Positions 1-11,408 of a stretch of 64,000 nucleotides of DNA are shown here, piece by piece (the first letter of the stretch is position 1; each line of letters starts with the position of its first letter). Under the pieces are notes generated by a model, which did not search any database, was not told where the DNA came from, and saw only the letters and a list, made by a program, of their open reading frames with translations. Both the position numbers and the translations under genes were made by a program. The stretch is from Chromera velia (Eukaryota > Sar > Chromeraceae), in NCBI GenBank assembly GCA_018398765.1, contig JAHBMJ010003822.1, positions 1 through 64,000 on the forward strand. The letters are read 5' to 3'.

Positions 1-1
1 A

Positions 2-316
2 GAAAAAGAAAAAGAGAGAAAGAAAGCAAAGAGAGAGTTTCAGCAGGTTCTTGAAAGAGCAGACGATACTGCGGATAGGGGGGCACGGGGGGTCCAGGGC
101 CCCCTGGTTGAGAGCGAAGCAGTTGAGCTGACTGATGCGATTGAGTATATAAATTCGAATCGGAACCCTGAATCTCTAATTGAAGCCTATAAGGAAAGTG
201 CAAAGAGGACAGAATCTTTGTGTAAGTTGTTCGGTCTAAAGTTTGAGGGTGAAGAAAAAGAAGGTGAAGAGAGGGAGGAGAGGGAAGATGAGGAAATGGA
301 TGCGGCAACTGTTTAA
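2..316 (+). CDS. 3' end of a hypothetical Glu/Lys-rich protein (5' end outside window)
   Basis: An open frame enters from the left edge and runs 104 codons to a TAA at 314-316. It is basic and charged at first (EKEKERKK-like). A mixed stretch follows with the short helical-looking segment AYKESAKRTESLCKLFGLKF. The end is strongly acidic (EGEEREEREDEEMDAATV). I do not recognise a family. The composition and acidic tail resemble the mobile-element-like frames at 23463-24890, so it may be the end of a similar element gene; this is only a resemblance. Start, upstream exons and function cannot be seen. The sequence turns AT-rich directly after the stop. Confidence 0.45.
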   Translation, partial: EKEKERKKAKREFQQVLERADDTADRGARGVQGPLVESEAVELTDAIEYINSNRNPESLIEAYKESAKRTESLCKLFGLKFEGEEKEGEEREEREDEEMDAATV

Positions 317-652
317 ATATAATACAAACGACCTTGCATGTTGTATGAATGCACAAAACAACTTTGCATGTGAAATGTCTGTCCCAAAAATGCTATAAAT
401 TGAATTATAATCTAGCTCACCAAAAATTATTCTTTTAATTAATTAATATCTCAACTATCATTTAAATTATTTAACTCACTAGGAATGTCCAAAAAAATAG
501 ACAAAAAATATAAAAATTAAATACTATCCTAAAAATATTTTAAAAACTAATTGAAAAATTAATTATATGGTATGAACTAGTAAGTATTTATGTATACATG
601 CATGCTTATGTGTATCATCTTAGGAAAATTGGATCAAAAGTGAGTCACTCTG
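317..652. other. AT-rich spacer
   Basis: AT-rich sequence with short A/T runs between two convergent reading frames. I see no gene, RNA or repeat that can be supported here. Confidence 0.6.
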
Positions 653-2006
653 TCAATCGTCGTCTTCGTCTGCAGATGCTATAAAGCCTTTTCTCTGTAA
701 AAGAGCCAATTGAGAGAGAGAAAGACCGGTCGGTCCGTGTCGCGCAAAGGGACCCTCATACAGGTCCCTTGCTTCCGTCTCCGAGTCATTATCTGACTCA
801 TCCTCTCCGTACGGCAACCCTGCAGGCGCTGCTGCGGCTGCGGCGGCCGCAAGGGGTGGAGGAAGGGGGGGAGGAGCTGCTGCGCTGCTGCTGCTGCTGC
901 TGTTACTGCTGCTGCTGCTCTCGTTGTTGCCAACCCTCGCCCTCTTTGAGCGCTTTTCCCTGTAGATTCACTTAAAACGGGTGTGCGGGCAGGGGCGGGG
1001 CTCTGCATGATTCTCATCCCACCCTCTTGTCCTCAACCAAAGAATCCTATCTGTCTCAACAAGGACATGGTCCCCGTCCCCCATCCCCTTGTATCGGGGG
1101 AAGCGCAGCTGGAGGGGCTTGAAGGGCCTCCTCCTCTGCTTCACACAAGGGAAGGGAACTGGGTTGACGATGGGCGGCCGCAGTGAGTCCTCTGTCTGTC
1201 TGTCCCACAGAGAAACCCCTACCCACACACTGACGGCCACTCTGTCACTGTCTAGCCACACACCCCTGATGTAGGCGCAGTCAATGGTGGCTGCTTTTCC
1301 GTCTTTGGTTGCTATGCATCTTCTCGCCTCTGGCCCCTCCAATCCACCAAACAAGCGATTTCCGTAGCTCCAATGTGCTGGCATCTTTAGCACCAGCTCG
1401 TATGTGGACACCCCCCCCGCTCTTTTCAGTCCTGCTTCCCCCCGCATCTCTGTGAAACCGATGGGGACATAGTAGAACTCGTTTGTACGACCGAAGCGAG
1501 CCATATCCGCAACGACCTGCGAAATGCGGGTAAGCTAGGGCCGGCCGTTCTCGGAAAAGCAGTCTTCGCCTGTGGAGAGGTGCGTGGGCCTTCCTGAGCC
1601 CCAGAAAGAATGCTTCTCTGGAGATCAGACCGGACCACTTAAGGAACGTGCCCTGCATGACAATGTGCGTCCCGTCGGCCCCTTTGAGCTGGAGCTGTTC
1701 AAGGAAGCACCGGGCAGGAGGTCTATCCAGAGGCCTCACTCCTACCAAAAACAAAAAACCGACACTCATAAAGGCAGCATATTCCTTCCACAAAACCATC
1801 GACTTTTCTTGCGCGAAGATTCTCTGGCCTCTGTGCAAAATGGTCTCGGGCACTGCGAGGCTCTCGATCTCTGAACACAGCTGCTCAAGTTCTTCACACG
1901 TCTCCCCAAAAGAACTTGCACGCTCGTCAAGATCAAATTTTCGAATATTTTTTGAACCGACATGGAGTAAGATGGCTCCACCGAGTAACTCTGCCAGAGA
2001 AGCCAT
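653..2006 (-). CDS. unrecognised multi-exon protein with acidic Ser/Ala-rich C-terminus
   Basis: The likely start is the ATG at 2006 (MASLAELLGGAILLHVGSKN). The first exon continues through a hydrophobic patch (AAFMSVGFLFLVGV). A clear acceptor (cgcag) precedes 1515, opening the segment VVADMARFGRTNEFYYVPIG. A GTGTGT donor after CAYIRG near 1272 joins in phase to an acceptor near 1190, giving EDSLRPPIVNPVPFP and RRRPFKPLQLRFPRYKG. The final 102 codons (958-653) share that frame. They carry nuclear-localisation-like KRSKRAR, Ser and Ala runs, and an acidic end (ASADEDDD) before TGA at 653-655. One in-frame TGA (968-970) separates this tail from the rest, and the donor of the first intron is not convincing. 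Family and function are unknown. Confidence 0.45.
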
Positions 2007-2371
2007 GGTATAAGGAGACCGACAGACAGATGACAGACAGACAGTCTCTAGAAGCTTGTCAACTAGATAACAATATCGTGATCGCGAGTCTCTCTTTCCT
2101 TCTTTTCCTTCTTGCTGCCACAGCAGTGCTGGTGGTAAAAGTCAAACCAATCTGTTCCATCAAGACCAGAGACCTTTTGTCTGTGCCAGAGTGAAGCCCC
2201 ATTGCACCGTTGGCCTGCTTGGACGTTGTTGTTGTGGAGACTCAGTGACGTTGTTGTTGTTGTTGTGCTGTTGGCTTCAGAAAAGGTCCGGCGCACTGAG
2301 TCCAGCAGCCCGCGGCCCACTTTTTCGCGCCGCACGCATGTCGGCGCCGCCCTCCCCGACTTTGCCGCGAT

Positions 2372-2863
2372 GTGCGTGTAGCAAGATCAACTATAAAAGC
2401 AGAGGTGCTTGCCCTGGAGGAAGGCATCGACGCCGCACTGCATTTTGCGAACTGCACCGCCCCCTTCTACTCCAACATCCATGTTAGAATTGGCTGCGAA
2501 GCAGCGAACGTTTTGTCTCTGCTGTTGTCTGGTGCCTCTTCTTCTGCCGAGCGTGCCCTCCTCCCCATTATCCGGGAGATGCAGGACAAGGCTTGTGTCG
2601 TTCCCCTCCAGGCTGCTAGTGACTTGGTTGACTCAGAGCAACACAGGATTGGCATCTTTAAGATCCCCACCAAATCTAACATCTCTGACCTCCTCTTGAA
2701 GGCGCTCGACCTTGGCGCTCTGACTCGTCTTATGAGTTCCTCTCCCTCTCTTTCCCCGGTGTTTCAGAGCGAGATTGTGTCTTCTCTTCCTCCTCTTGCT
2801 CTGCGTGACCGCCTGACGATGGAGAAGAAAAGAAGGGGGGATGGGGAGGAGCTGACCGCATGA
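2372..2863 (+). pseudogene. decayed copia-type retrotransposon RNase H remnant
   Basis: The frame reads VARSTIKAEVLALEEGIDAA near its start. This resembles the conserved end of Ty1/copia-type RNase H (RST..AE..AL.E..D.AL). About 95 residues later comes FKIPTKSNISDLLLKAL, matching the IPTK.N.AD.LTK block that ends such polyproteins. Between them lies a plausible IIREM segment. The expected upstream part (first catalytic Asp region, reverse transcriptase) is absent: the frame is broken before 2372 and there is no proper start. I read it as the 3' remnant of a degenerate element. I found no long terminal repeats around it. A host gene built from such a fragment is an alternative. Confidence 0.5.
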
Positions 2864-4542
2864 GAGCGTTTTGTTTGTTTCCCATGGTTTCCTTTATGTT
2901 TTCTGTCACGTTTCGTTTCTTCTGTCTCATTTCCCAGTTTTGTCAACTACCGCTGTAGAAAAAAGAAGCCATGTAATGTTCCAGAAGCATGCTGCTCCTG
3001 TTCTTTATTTGTCGATGCGCACTTCTTTTATCTTTTTCCGTTTGGTAAGGGGCGTATGCCGAGCGAATTGATTTTTAAAGTGCATAAGTCCCCATCCGGA
3101 TCCTTAAATACTGCGTGCGCCACCACTGGTCGGCTCGCCTCACACATGATATTCATCTTTACATGTGCTTCTCTCTTTGACTGATCCTGGCTCGCCTCTT
3201 CTGTCAGTGATTGCACATTGAGTGATGTATGCTGAGTCCCGATTGTTTATGCAAGTGATTGCCATCCTTGGAACTCTTTCACTTCTCGTTTGGGGCTTTT
3301 CGGGGTTCCCACACACAGGAACTCCGTCAGGCGTCTCCTCTTGCATCTATTTTGACTCACAAAATTTCTCATTGTTTCATCTCGATTGGTTGCTAGAATT
3401 GAATGTTTCTCCTCTCGAAGTGGCTCTCTGCTTGCCATTCTGTAACGACTTTCTCTAGAATAAGGACCTACGGATCGATTTCTTTGTGAGTCTTTATTTC
3501 TGTCTTTGTGTGTAGCTAGATATTCATTCTTATAGTCTAGCAAACATCTCGCTATCCTATCGTTGAAACCATTAAGAATTTGTAGAACCTTTTGTGTCAC
3601 AATGATTTATCATACAATAATTGTGATTTTAAGAGCTTTTGACCGATTCAATTAAATCACACTTAATATGTGTGAAAAAAATAGTTGTAGATCACGTGTT
3701 TACGGTGTTTGGCGCGGCTTGAACTCTAGCTTGAACTATGTCGGGGGGCAGTGGCATAATTGCATATTAGCCGCTGCGGGCCGCGCGGACTCTGGCGTGA
3801 CTCCGTACATATACGTATGAATAAATCCTGCATGACCCCGTAAGAAAAACAGTTGCGCACAAACTTGTGCAAACTATACGATGCAACCTTAGCCAAGCCG
3901 AAACCATCAAACCATATCCCGCCTCATTGTATACTGAAACATCTCCCTTAATTGGGATTCCAACACTCCCGAGCAGCAGTTAGTCTCTAAAGTTAATCTC
4001 TGAACCGCTGCGTGTTTCTTCCCTGCTGCATGAGTGATTCAGTGAGGTAGGTAAGTGAATGAGTGAATATAGAAGAACAATCTGAACTTCAACGACTCTG
4101 AAGACCGTGTGAGTTGAACACTGAGTTCAAGTCACTTTAAAAGTTTAGGTTCACTTAAATTTTTGTCCAACAATTTCATCACACCTAAGTTACTCTAACT
4201 ATTTCATCACACCTATTGTGATACAATTATTTGTGTCACTGGTACTAGTCTATAGGGTATTGTATCACAATTTGAATTGTGTCACACTATAGTTTCAGTG
4301 GTGGGGGGTCTAGGGGGGGTTACCAATTTAAATAATAAAAGGGGGGAAAGGGGGAGGGTCAGCCGCCTAATGTAACTGGGTTACCAAAAATCTTTAGTGC
4401 GCTGCCCCCTATCAGTATCGATAGTTTACTATATGTGGTAGTATATGTGCAAGTCTCACGACATCACATTATTATACATTATTATTTCACATTAATGACA
4501 TTTAACAACTCTAGAGTCTAGAACTTGAAGTTTCCCTTAATT
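2864..4542. other. spacer without a supported gene
   Basis: Moderately AT-rich sequence. Open frames are short, without family similarity or splice-site support. It contains a repeated 14-mer (atttcatcacacct, twice between about 4171 and 4214) and the inverted repeat listed separately. No RNA gene seen. Confidence 0.5.
4215..4271. repeat. perfect 13-bp inverted repeat
   Basis: attgtgatacaat at 4215-4227 is exactly complementary to attgtatcacaat at 4259-4271, with a 31-bp loop. Related tgtgtcac words lie on both sides, at about 3594 and 4276. It could be a transcript stem-loop or the end of a small transposon; no target duplication was identified. Confidence 0.55.
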
Positions 4543-6097
4543 TTAGCTTGGTTCAAAGCTGGGTTCACAGTTCATACTTGTCACGCAGTCAGAGCGAAAG
4601 CGCCCGTCATCTTTGTGAGTCTGTGACGATTTGTTTACATGCATAGCCTGGTATCCATTCCAAACAGTCGTAAACAGACCCCTCATCCCTATTCTCCTTG
4701 TGTGACGCAAACACACATACACAAAGTAGAGACTGGTCGATCGAGACAAAGAGCTAGAGCGACTACATGCCCTCCCTGTGACTGGCAGGACGCACTCAAG
4801 CGTCCGTCCAGTCTGCCCTACACAGACGGCCTCAGCTGAATGCCCGTCTACATAAGACCAGGGAGGAGACAAAAAAAGGGAAAAGCAGGCAAGAAGTGAT
4901 ACGTTCACTGTGAAAGCTGATACGAAACGGAAAGAAAAAGAACTGATCAAAGAGATCGAGGCATTGCAGTGACGCCAAGAATTAACATGTGCCATGCAGG
5001 CAGCAAAAGAAAGTAAGGGGATCGACACAACATGGTTCTCACTGAAGGAAGAGGAAAGAAACAAAACTGTCGGCAACAAAAGCCTCCTAATCGATCTCCT
5101 ATTTGTACAATTCAAAAGGGCGAAGTAATTCTTTTTCTCTCATCGACAAAAAGAAACAAAGAGGCGAATCCCCGGTTCGCGTCTTGTTCGCGTCTTGCCC
5201 CTCGACAGGCCGCATCTACAACAAAGTGGTTTGTTTGCAAAAACCAACCAAAGAAGAGTTACGAAATGAAAACCACACTCAATCAAGTGAAGCTGATCAA
5301 AAAGGTGATCGGTAGGTCGGGCGGTGGGCCGAGAACAGAATGTCAACTCGGGTCTTTCTTTTGTCTTTGTGCGATTGTTTTTCCACCTGCTTGACCGTCC
5401 TTTCCCCTCGATACCCCTAATTGCAGAATAAAAATCAAAATTGCTTCCATTCATGCGCTCCACCGATAGGTGCCATTCCATAGGCAGCCAGGAAGCTTCA
5501 CAATCAAAATGAACGAGCCAACAATCAGTTACCTCCCGACCCTTTAGGCCGTTCCCCTCCCCTTTCCACCTTCTTCTCTCTTCGCTCGAAATCTCGGCAC
5601 CAAACCGAAACCAAAGAGGCAAAGAGGAGGAAAAGAGGAAGGAGACAAGAACGGAAATGAACGTCATTCGAAAAGAAGCAAAACCGAACGGAGAAGTAGA
5701 GAGAGACAATGGAAGAAGGGCCAAAAGGCCGTCACACCACGATACGAATGCTCTAAAGAAAACACCAAACCAACCTCCACTGCAGCACAGCACAGCGAAT
5801 GAAACTTCAACACTCAAGAAAAGAAGAGCAAACAGAAGGACTGAAAGACAATGAAATCACGCATACTGGGTGGGGTGGGGTGGAGGAGCGAGAAAATAAA
5901 GGGAACGTAAAGGAGGGGAGAAAGCCGAGGGGCGACACAGACGGAGACGGAAGCCTGCCGGCACTCACTCACCCATTAATGCTCTCTCAATGCGTCTGCA
6001 GGAGAGAGAGGGAGAGAGAGAGCAGCGGCTTTCCAAGGGAGACGACCGTGGGCGGACGAGACATAGAGGCACAGAGAGAGAGAGAGAGAAAGAAAAA

Positions 6098-6128
<31 letters not shown>

Positions 6129-9100
6129 GAAGGAAGGAAGGAAGGAAGGAAAGGAAAGGAAAGGAAGGAAAGAAAGAAAGAAAGAAAGAAAGAAAGAAAA
6201 GGAAGGAAGGAAGAAAAGAAATGAGAAAACCCACGCATCGAGGTGACGGACAGGCAAGCAAAATGTCGATTGAATTCAGCACTCTTCCCCCCCTCCCTGT
6301 CGATTAGCCTCCTGTCTGAAATATATCAATCCAGGTTTCTTTCTGACTGCCTGACAGACAGACTGAGTTCAGTGATCCCTCTGTTCCTCCCTCCCTCTCT
6401 CCTCACCGTGTACTGCAGTCGCGGCAACGCAACCGACTGAGAAGGAAAGCAGGAAGGGCCTCATTGACTGACTGTTGGGGCGGCTTCAAGAACCTCCATT
6501 CATCCATATTGACGATCGATGGAATGCTCTCTCTCTCTCTCTCTGTGCATGATGCATTTTTGTCGCTGTTTTCTGGAAGGCGAGGAGTGATGGGTCGGTT
6601 TGTCTTTCGTTTAGTTCCTTTGTCTGTCTGTTTGAATTATGGGATTATGGAGGTCTCGATTGCTCACCCGCGTCCCTCCTACTCTACACAAACACACACA
6701 CACCCTCTCATGCCTCTGCATGTTTTCCTTCACCAAACCTCCTTCCTTCCTTTACAGTCCTTCACTTCTGTTTTACTCTATGGAGCCGGACGAAAGGTGG
6801 AGGTCTGTCTCTGCTCATTTCCCTCGACCGGACTTAAGGGCTCTCTCTCAGTCCGTCTCTACATCAGTCTATTGGCTCAATCTGCCAAGGGACTGTCTGC
6901 CTTCTCTTTATTGAGTCGGGGATCGTTCCTGTCTTACTTGTTCGCAACAAACGACCAGCACAGATGCGTGGAACAGGGCAGGTGGGAGGGGAGGGGAGCG
7001 GGTCAGAAAGCACGTCTTGCAAACGGTACAGGTGTATGTACATGCAAAGCACCAACGCAGTTTGAGGACTTACAGAACCGAAGAGGTGGAAGGAATAAAG
7101 TCGATCTCTCGCTCCACTGCCCTCATCTACCCTCCCTCCTTTCGTTGCCTTTCTACTCGACCGAGTCAAGTGAAGGGAGGACAGGACTTGTTGACAGGAA
7201 AGGAAAGGAAAGGAAAGGAGCGTTAAACATTCCGCGGATTTTAATGCGAACAACTGACGGCGGGAGAAGACGATACAAGCAAGTCCCTTCTTGTGTACTG
7301 CCGTTCAAAAGCTTTTCCCTCTCTTTGCCCGTGTAAGACATGATATCGGTCCTTCCTTCCTGTCTAACTGAGTTATCTGAACCATACAAACATCGCTGGA
7401 AGGTGCGACGGTCCCTTTCTTTTTCTCACTTCCCCCTCTCAACTCTTCTCCCTCCCTCCCTTCCTCCCGCGATGGATCGTCGATTGACCACCAGTCGGCA
7501 GACGGGAGTCCTGCGAAGAGCTCTCTGCCTTCTCCTTTCGTTCTTCATTCCTGTCCTCTTTTCTTTCTTCTTTCAACTGAGACAGACCAGGAGGGCGGAC
7601 CCCGTGCAACAACAAGAAGGGCACAAAACAGAGGAAAAGGTACAAATCAGTCCTCCATCAACCAAACAACCAACCAACGGGCCAACGAAGGACGTACAGC
7701 GGTACATCCACACTCACTCAATCACTCACTCACTCACGCTCACTCATCGAATCGACAAGAGGAGGGTCACTCATTCTCCCTCTCCCTTTCGTTCTTTCTC
7801 TCTATTGTGCCTGTATGAAAAGGCTTAAATACACAAATTCATTCTCTCTCTCTTGCTTTCCTGCATGGATCTGCCTCGACCCATTTCTTTCGCCTTTTCA
7901 CTGACTGCACGAACGAACGGACGAATTGAATGATCAAAGCACAGAGAGAACGGTGGGTGTACTAGCAAAGAAGGGGAAAGAGGGATACACGCAAGATCGG
8001 CAGAACGCCGAATGCACGGATAAAGGTACGACAGTACTGGGACGGTGTAAGCTTGCAAGCAAGCGGGTGGAAAAGCGAAAGGACAGAGCATGCTAACGGC
8101 GGGTGGAGTGGACTGAAATGGAGTGGGCGGAGAATGCATTACACATGCTGTACTCTATTTCCTGCTGTATCATCTCACAGTCCATTTCGTCACCTCTTTC
8201 TTTTACTTCGTTGTGAGAGGACGTCAGTAGTCCCTCTGACTTCCCCTGGCTGTCTGTCTATTTGCGCACCTTGCCCTTCCCGACCCCCCCCCGCCCCCCT
8301 TCGTTCCTTTCATCGAATTATTTCAGTCACGGAGAGTGAAATGGTAAGGCGACTAGTGAGTCAATCAGTCACTTAATTGCCCATCCATTTTCTAGATCTG
8401 TCTCCTGACTTGCGGCTACCTACTGACATTGACATTGACGATCAGACAACTTGCCTGCTTCCTTCCTCCTCTGTTACTGCTTCCTTCCGACTGCCATTCG
8501 ACAGCCGTTCCTTCCCATCTTTCTCCTACCCGATACGGACCAAATCACTCACTTGCAGACAGACACAAGACGGAGGAGAGAGAAGACAAGGCAAATAAGG
8601 GGGGGGGGGAGAAGGTAGAAAGACGCAAGGGAGCCAGACCGATTCGAATTTACAAATCAGTTCTTTCGTTCTTACTTCCTCCTTTCGTGTTTGCTTCCTT
8701 TTGGTCGGTTCACAAGAAAGGTCGTGAATCCTTCAAGCATCCTCAAGGATAGATGCAGGCAGGCATAGAACAGAGGACACACAAACATTCATTCATTCAC
8801 TTGTTCCTTCCTCCCGGACGCGTCTTCATTTGGTTTCTTTCCTTTTCTTCAGACGAGCAGATACAGCTGCAGTGTACAGCCGCCCTTGTGTGCATGTGTC
8901 ATTTCTGCACAAAGACAAAAGAGGACCCGTACCTGAGCTGTTCGTGCACACAGGGAGGTATCTGGCATCGCTCCGTCGGTCTGTGCACAAATCTTCGTGC
9001 GGGGTGTTTTGATAAGAGAATTTCGTGGGGGTGGATAGTTTGTTTCAATCGCGTCGGATTCCTCTCGTTTGTCGGATACGCTCTTCTTGACTTGTGCTGC

Positions 9101-10372
9101 AGAGAAGGGAGGGAGGATGAGCGCTCGGACCGCCCATGACCCTCCTTCCTCTGCCTGTCTATCTTGCTGACTCTCTATGTCAAGGCGCAGAGTCCTTGTA
9201 CTTCCATTCCGCTTTCTTGCTTTCTTTGTCTCTTCGGCTCGCATCGCATCTTCAATTGAAGGAGCGTGCTCTCTTTCTCTGTCTCTCCTCTCTCTCTTTC
9301 ACTGGTGTTTTTTTCCCTACGTAAAAGCAGCCTTTCTCCATCCCTTCTACAGCTTTGTGTGAGGCAGGCGGGTTCTTGGCTGGCTGACTGACTGAGTGAA
9401 AGATCTTTCTCTTGCCTGGCTGGTCATGCAGGGTAATTCCTCTTTCTTCTTCTTCACTTCTTCATGCGGTGAATTGTCAAAAACCAAGAAAGAAGGGACA
9501 ACTTTCTGAAAGAAACAGTGCAACAAACCAAACAAGCCGCCAAGAAACAAAGGAGAGAGTGATGTCAGCATCCTAGCTGCATGTCTGATTCATCACTCGG
9601 GAAGGTCAAACAGTCAAGGCAGAATCAGTCAATCAATCCAATGCACGTCAAACGAACATACAAAGACAGGGAGAAAGAGAGAAATGACGGACCACTCACA
9701 CAGGCATGCACCAAATTGTTTTCGTAGTGAAGCAAACCCTTTACAATGCCCAAAATTAATGACTCACAAAAGAAGGGGGTTCAGAAAGGCGCAAGACAAC
9801 TGCAGATGCACGACAGAAGGAATTCCGAAGAGACGTTTCTGGTCCTTCTATTTCCAACCGGTCGATTCTGTCGAATGTTCGACAAGGAACTTCATCCTAG
9901 ATTCCAACGATCTCTGGCAGTTTTATTACAGTGAGAAAGGAGAACTGCATTCCCCCCTCATTCGACTGCAGAACCTTTTTTGCTTGTACCCTTTTTTTGG
10001 TTTCATCACAACTGCATCTTGTTCCTCTCTTTCTTCTCTCTTGGCCATACTTGCCTCGTCTCGAAACCGTCCTTGCCCTGCCGCAGCCGCCGAGTATCTT
10101 TTTCACTCCGTGCTGCATGCAGACGTTTCCCCTTTTCATCCGGCTTCCTGTACTTGAAAAGAATCGACTTTTACTCAGGAAGAGAAGGAGGAAGGGAAAG
10201 ACACAACGGACAAGACAGAAAGAAGCCGAGGCCACTTTTTTCCTCTTTACACGTTTACCTGCACTTCACTTGTATCTGTTGAACGGCGGGTCTGTCTGCT
10301 TTCTCATTCAAGAAAGTCCAGATCGACTTTGGCTCCCAACCCTTCCAGTCCGTTCATTCTGCGACTTCCTTT
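4543..10372. other. long low-complexity stretch, no supported gene
   Basis: Nearly 6 kb of GC-balanced sequence rich in polypyrimidine/polypurine runs, TCTC, GACT and TTCC words. Many frames of 60-290 codons exist on both strands, but they are low in complexity (Ser, Leu, Phe, Arg), overlap each other and lack family signatures or consistent splice sites. The part next to 10373 could be the 3' UTR of the LHC-like gene on the minus strand. I see no RNA gene. Confidence 0.5.
6073..6221. repeat. 149-nt uninterrupted purine tract (GA, GAAA, GGAA units)
   Basis: Every base on the + strand from 6073 to 6221 is A or G. The tract begins as (AG)n, becomes GAAA repeats, then GGAA repeats, then GAAA and GGAA again. 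Such mirror-like tracts can form triplex (H-) DNA. The long open frames across it (Lys/Glu/Arg on one strand, Phe/Ser/Leu on the other) are repeat artefacts. Confidence 0.9.
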
Positions 10373-11377
10373 TTAGGCTAGTAGATTCTGTACAGTGGCG
10401 AGAGCCTCGACGGTTCCTGCTGCCATGACTGCCCCCCCCTCTGCGTGCTGCTGCAAAGAGTCGACAAGAGAACTCGCAGATTGGGAACCGTCAGAGTTGG
10501 ATGCAAGGAGAAGCACGGCAGAGGATGCAGGAAGGGTACGAAGAGAAGCAGAAAGCCAAGCTACACTTCCGACAAAAGAAGCCAGGGCCATCCTGCAGTG
10601 CTTCACTTCGGACGTTTTCAGTCCGACAAGGAGGCTGGAGGCCTGGCTGATTGTCGCAGCGTGAGCCTCCAATTCCTTCTTCACTATCCTTTGTACCTCC
10701 TCCCTGATCTTCCCACCCCACTCCGTAGAGCTAAGAACAAACTCCAACACGGCAGGGAAGACGCCGAACTCGACCACACTCTTCAGTGCCTGCATGTATG
10801 CACCAAGAGATGAAGGACCAGCGTTGCGTGTGTAAATGGCCTAGATATTTTGTGCAGAATTCAAATCGGCAATTAAGAACAAGAAACGCTCTCTGCAGGG
10901 CCAAGAAAAGAAGGTCAGCACACCCGAGGAGGGCAGGGGCCGGAAAGGGAAGAAGCAGTTCCTCAAAAGAAGAGGAGAGCCTTCGTTAACGCATCACCAC
11001 GAAAGGTGGAAATTGAGAGGAAGGCTGTCCCGAAAAACTTTCATCACCATTCACTCTCGAGGGGTCGGGAGCGAGAAAAGAAGCAACCCACAGAACCTAC
11101 TTCACGCCGGAGCAAGAATGACGCAAAGCATGCCTGACACCAGCTACGTACCGCTTCGGGCGTCAGTTCTCTTATGCTCTCCACGAAGCGTGTCGACCCT
11201 TCTGCACACACTGCCAAGAGGGCCGCAGCCCCCGCTACGACAGCGATGCGGCCGTGCTTCAGTTCCGCCTCCCGGAGGAAGGACGCGCACTCCTCCCTTC
11301 TCTGGCTCCTCTGAGCGTCTCCAGACTCGGGACTGCACATATGCATGCATGAACATTGAGAGAGTGTCGCAAGCAAA

Positions 11378-11408
<31 letters not shown>

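Noticed and set aside
959-971. 12-nt intron gtgaatctacag in the 653-2006 gene
   Set aside because: It would repair the reading frame, but is far below any plausible spliceosomal intron length; kept only as an open question.
7340-7828. Frames of 100-290 codons between 6460 and 8760
   Set aside because: Low complexity, overlapping on both strands, no domain motif and no consistent introns.
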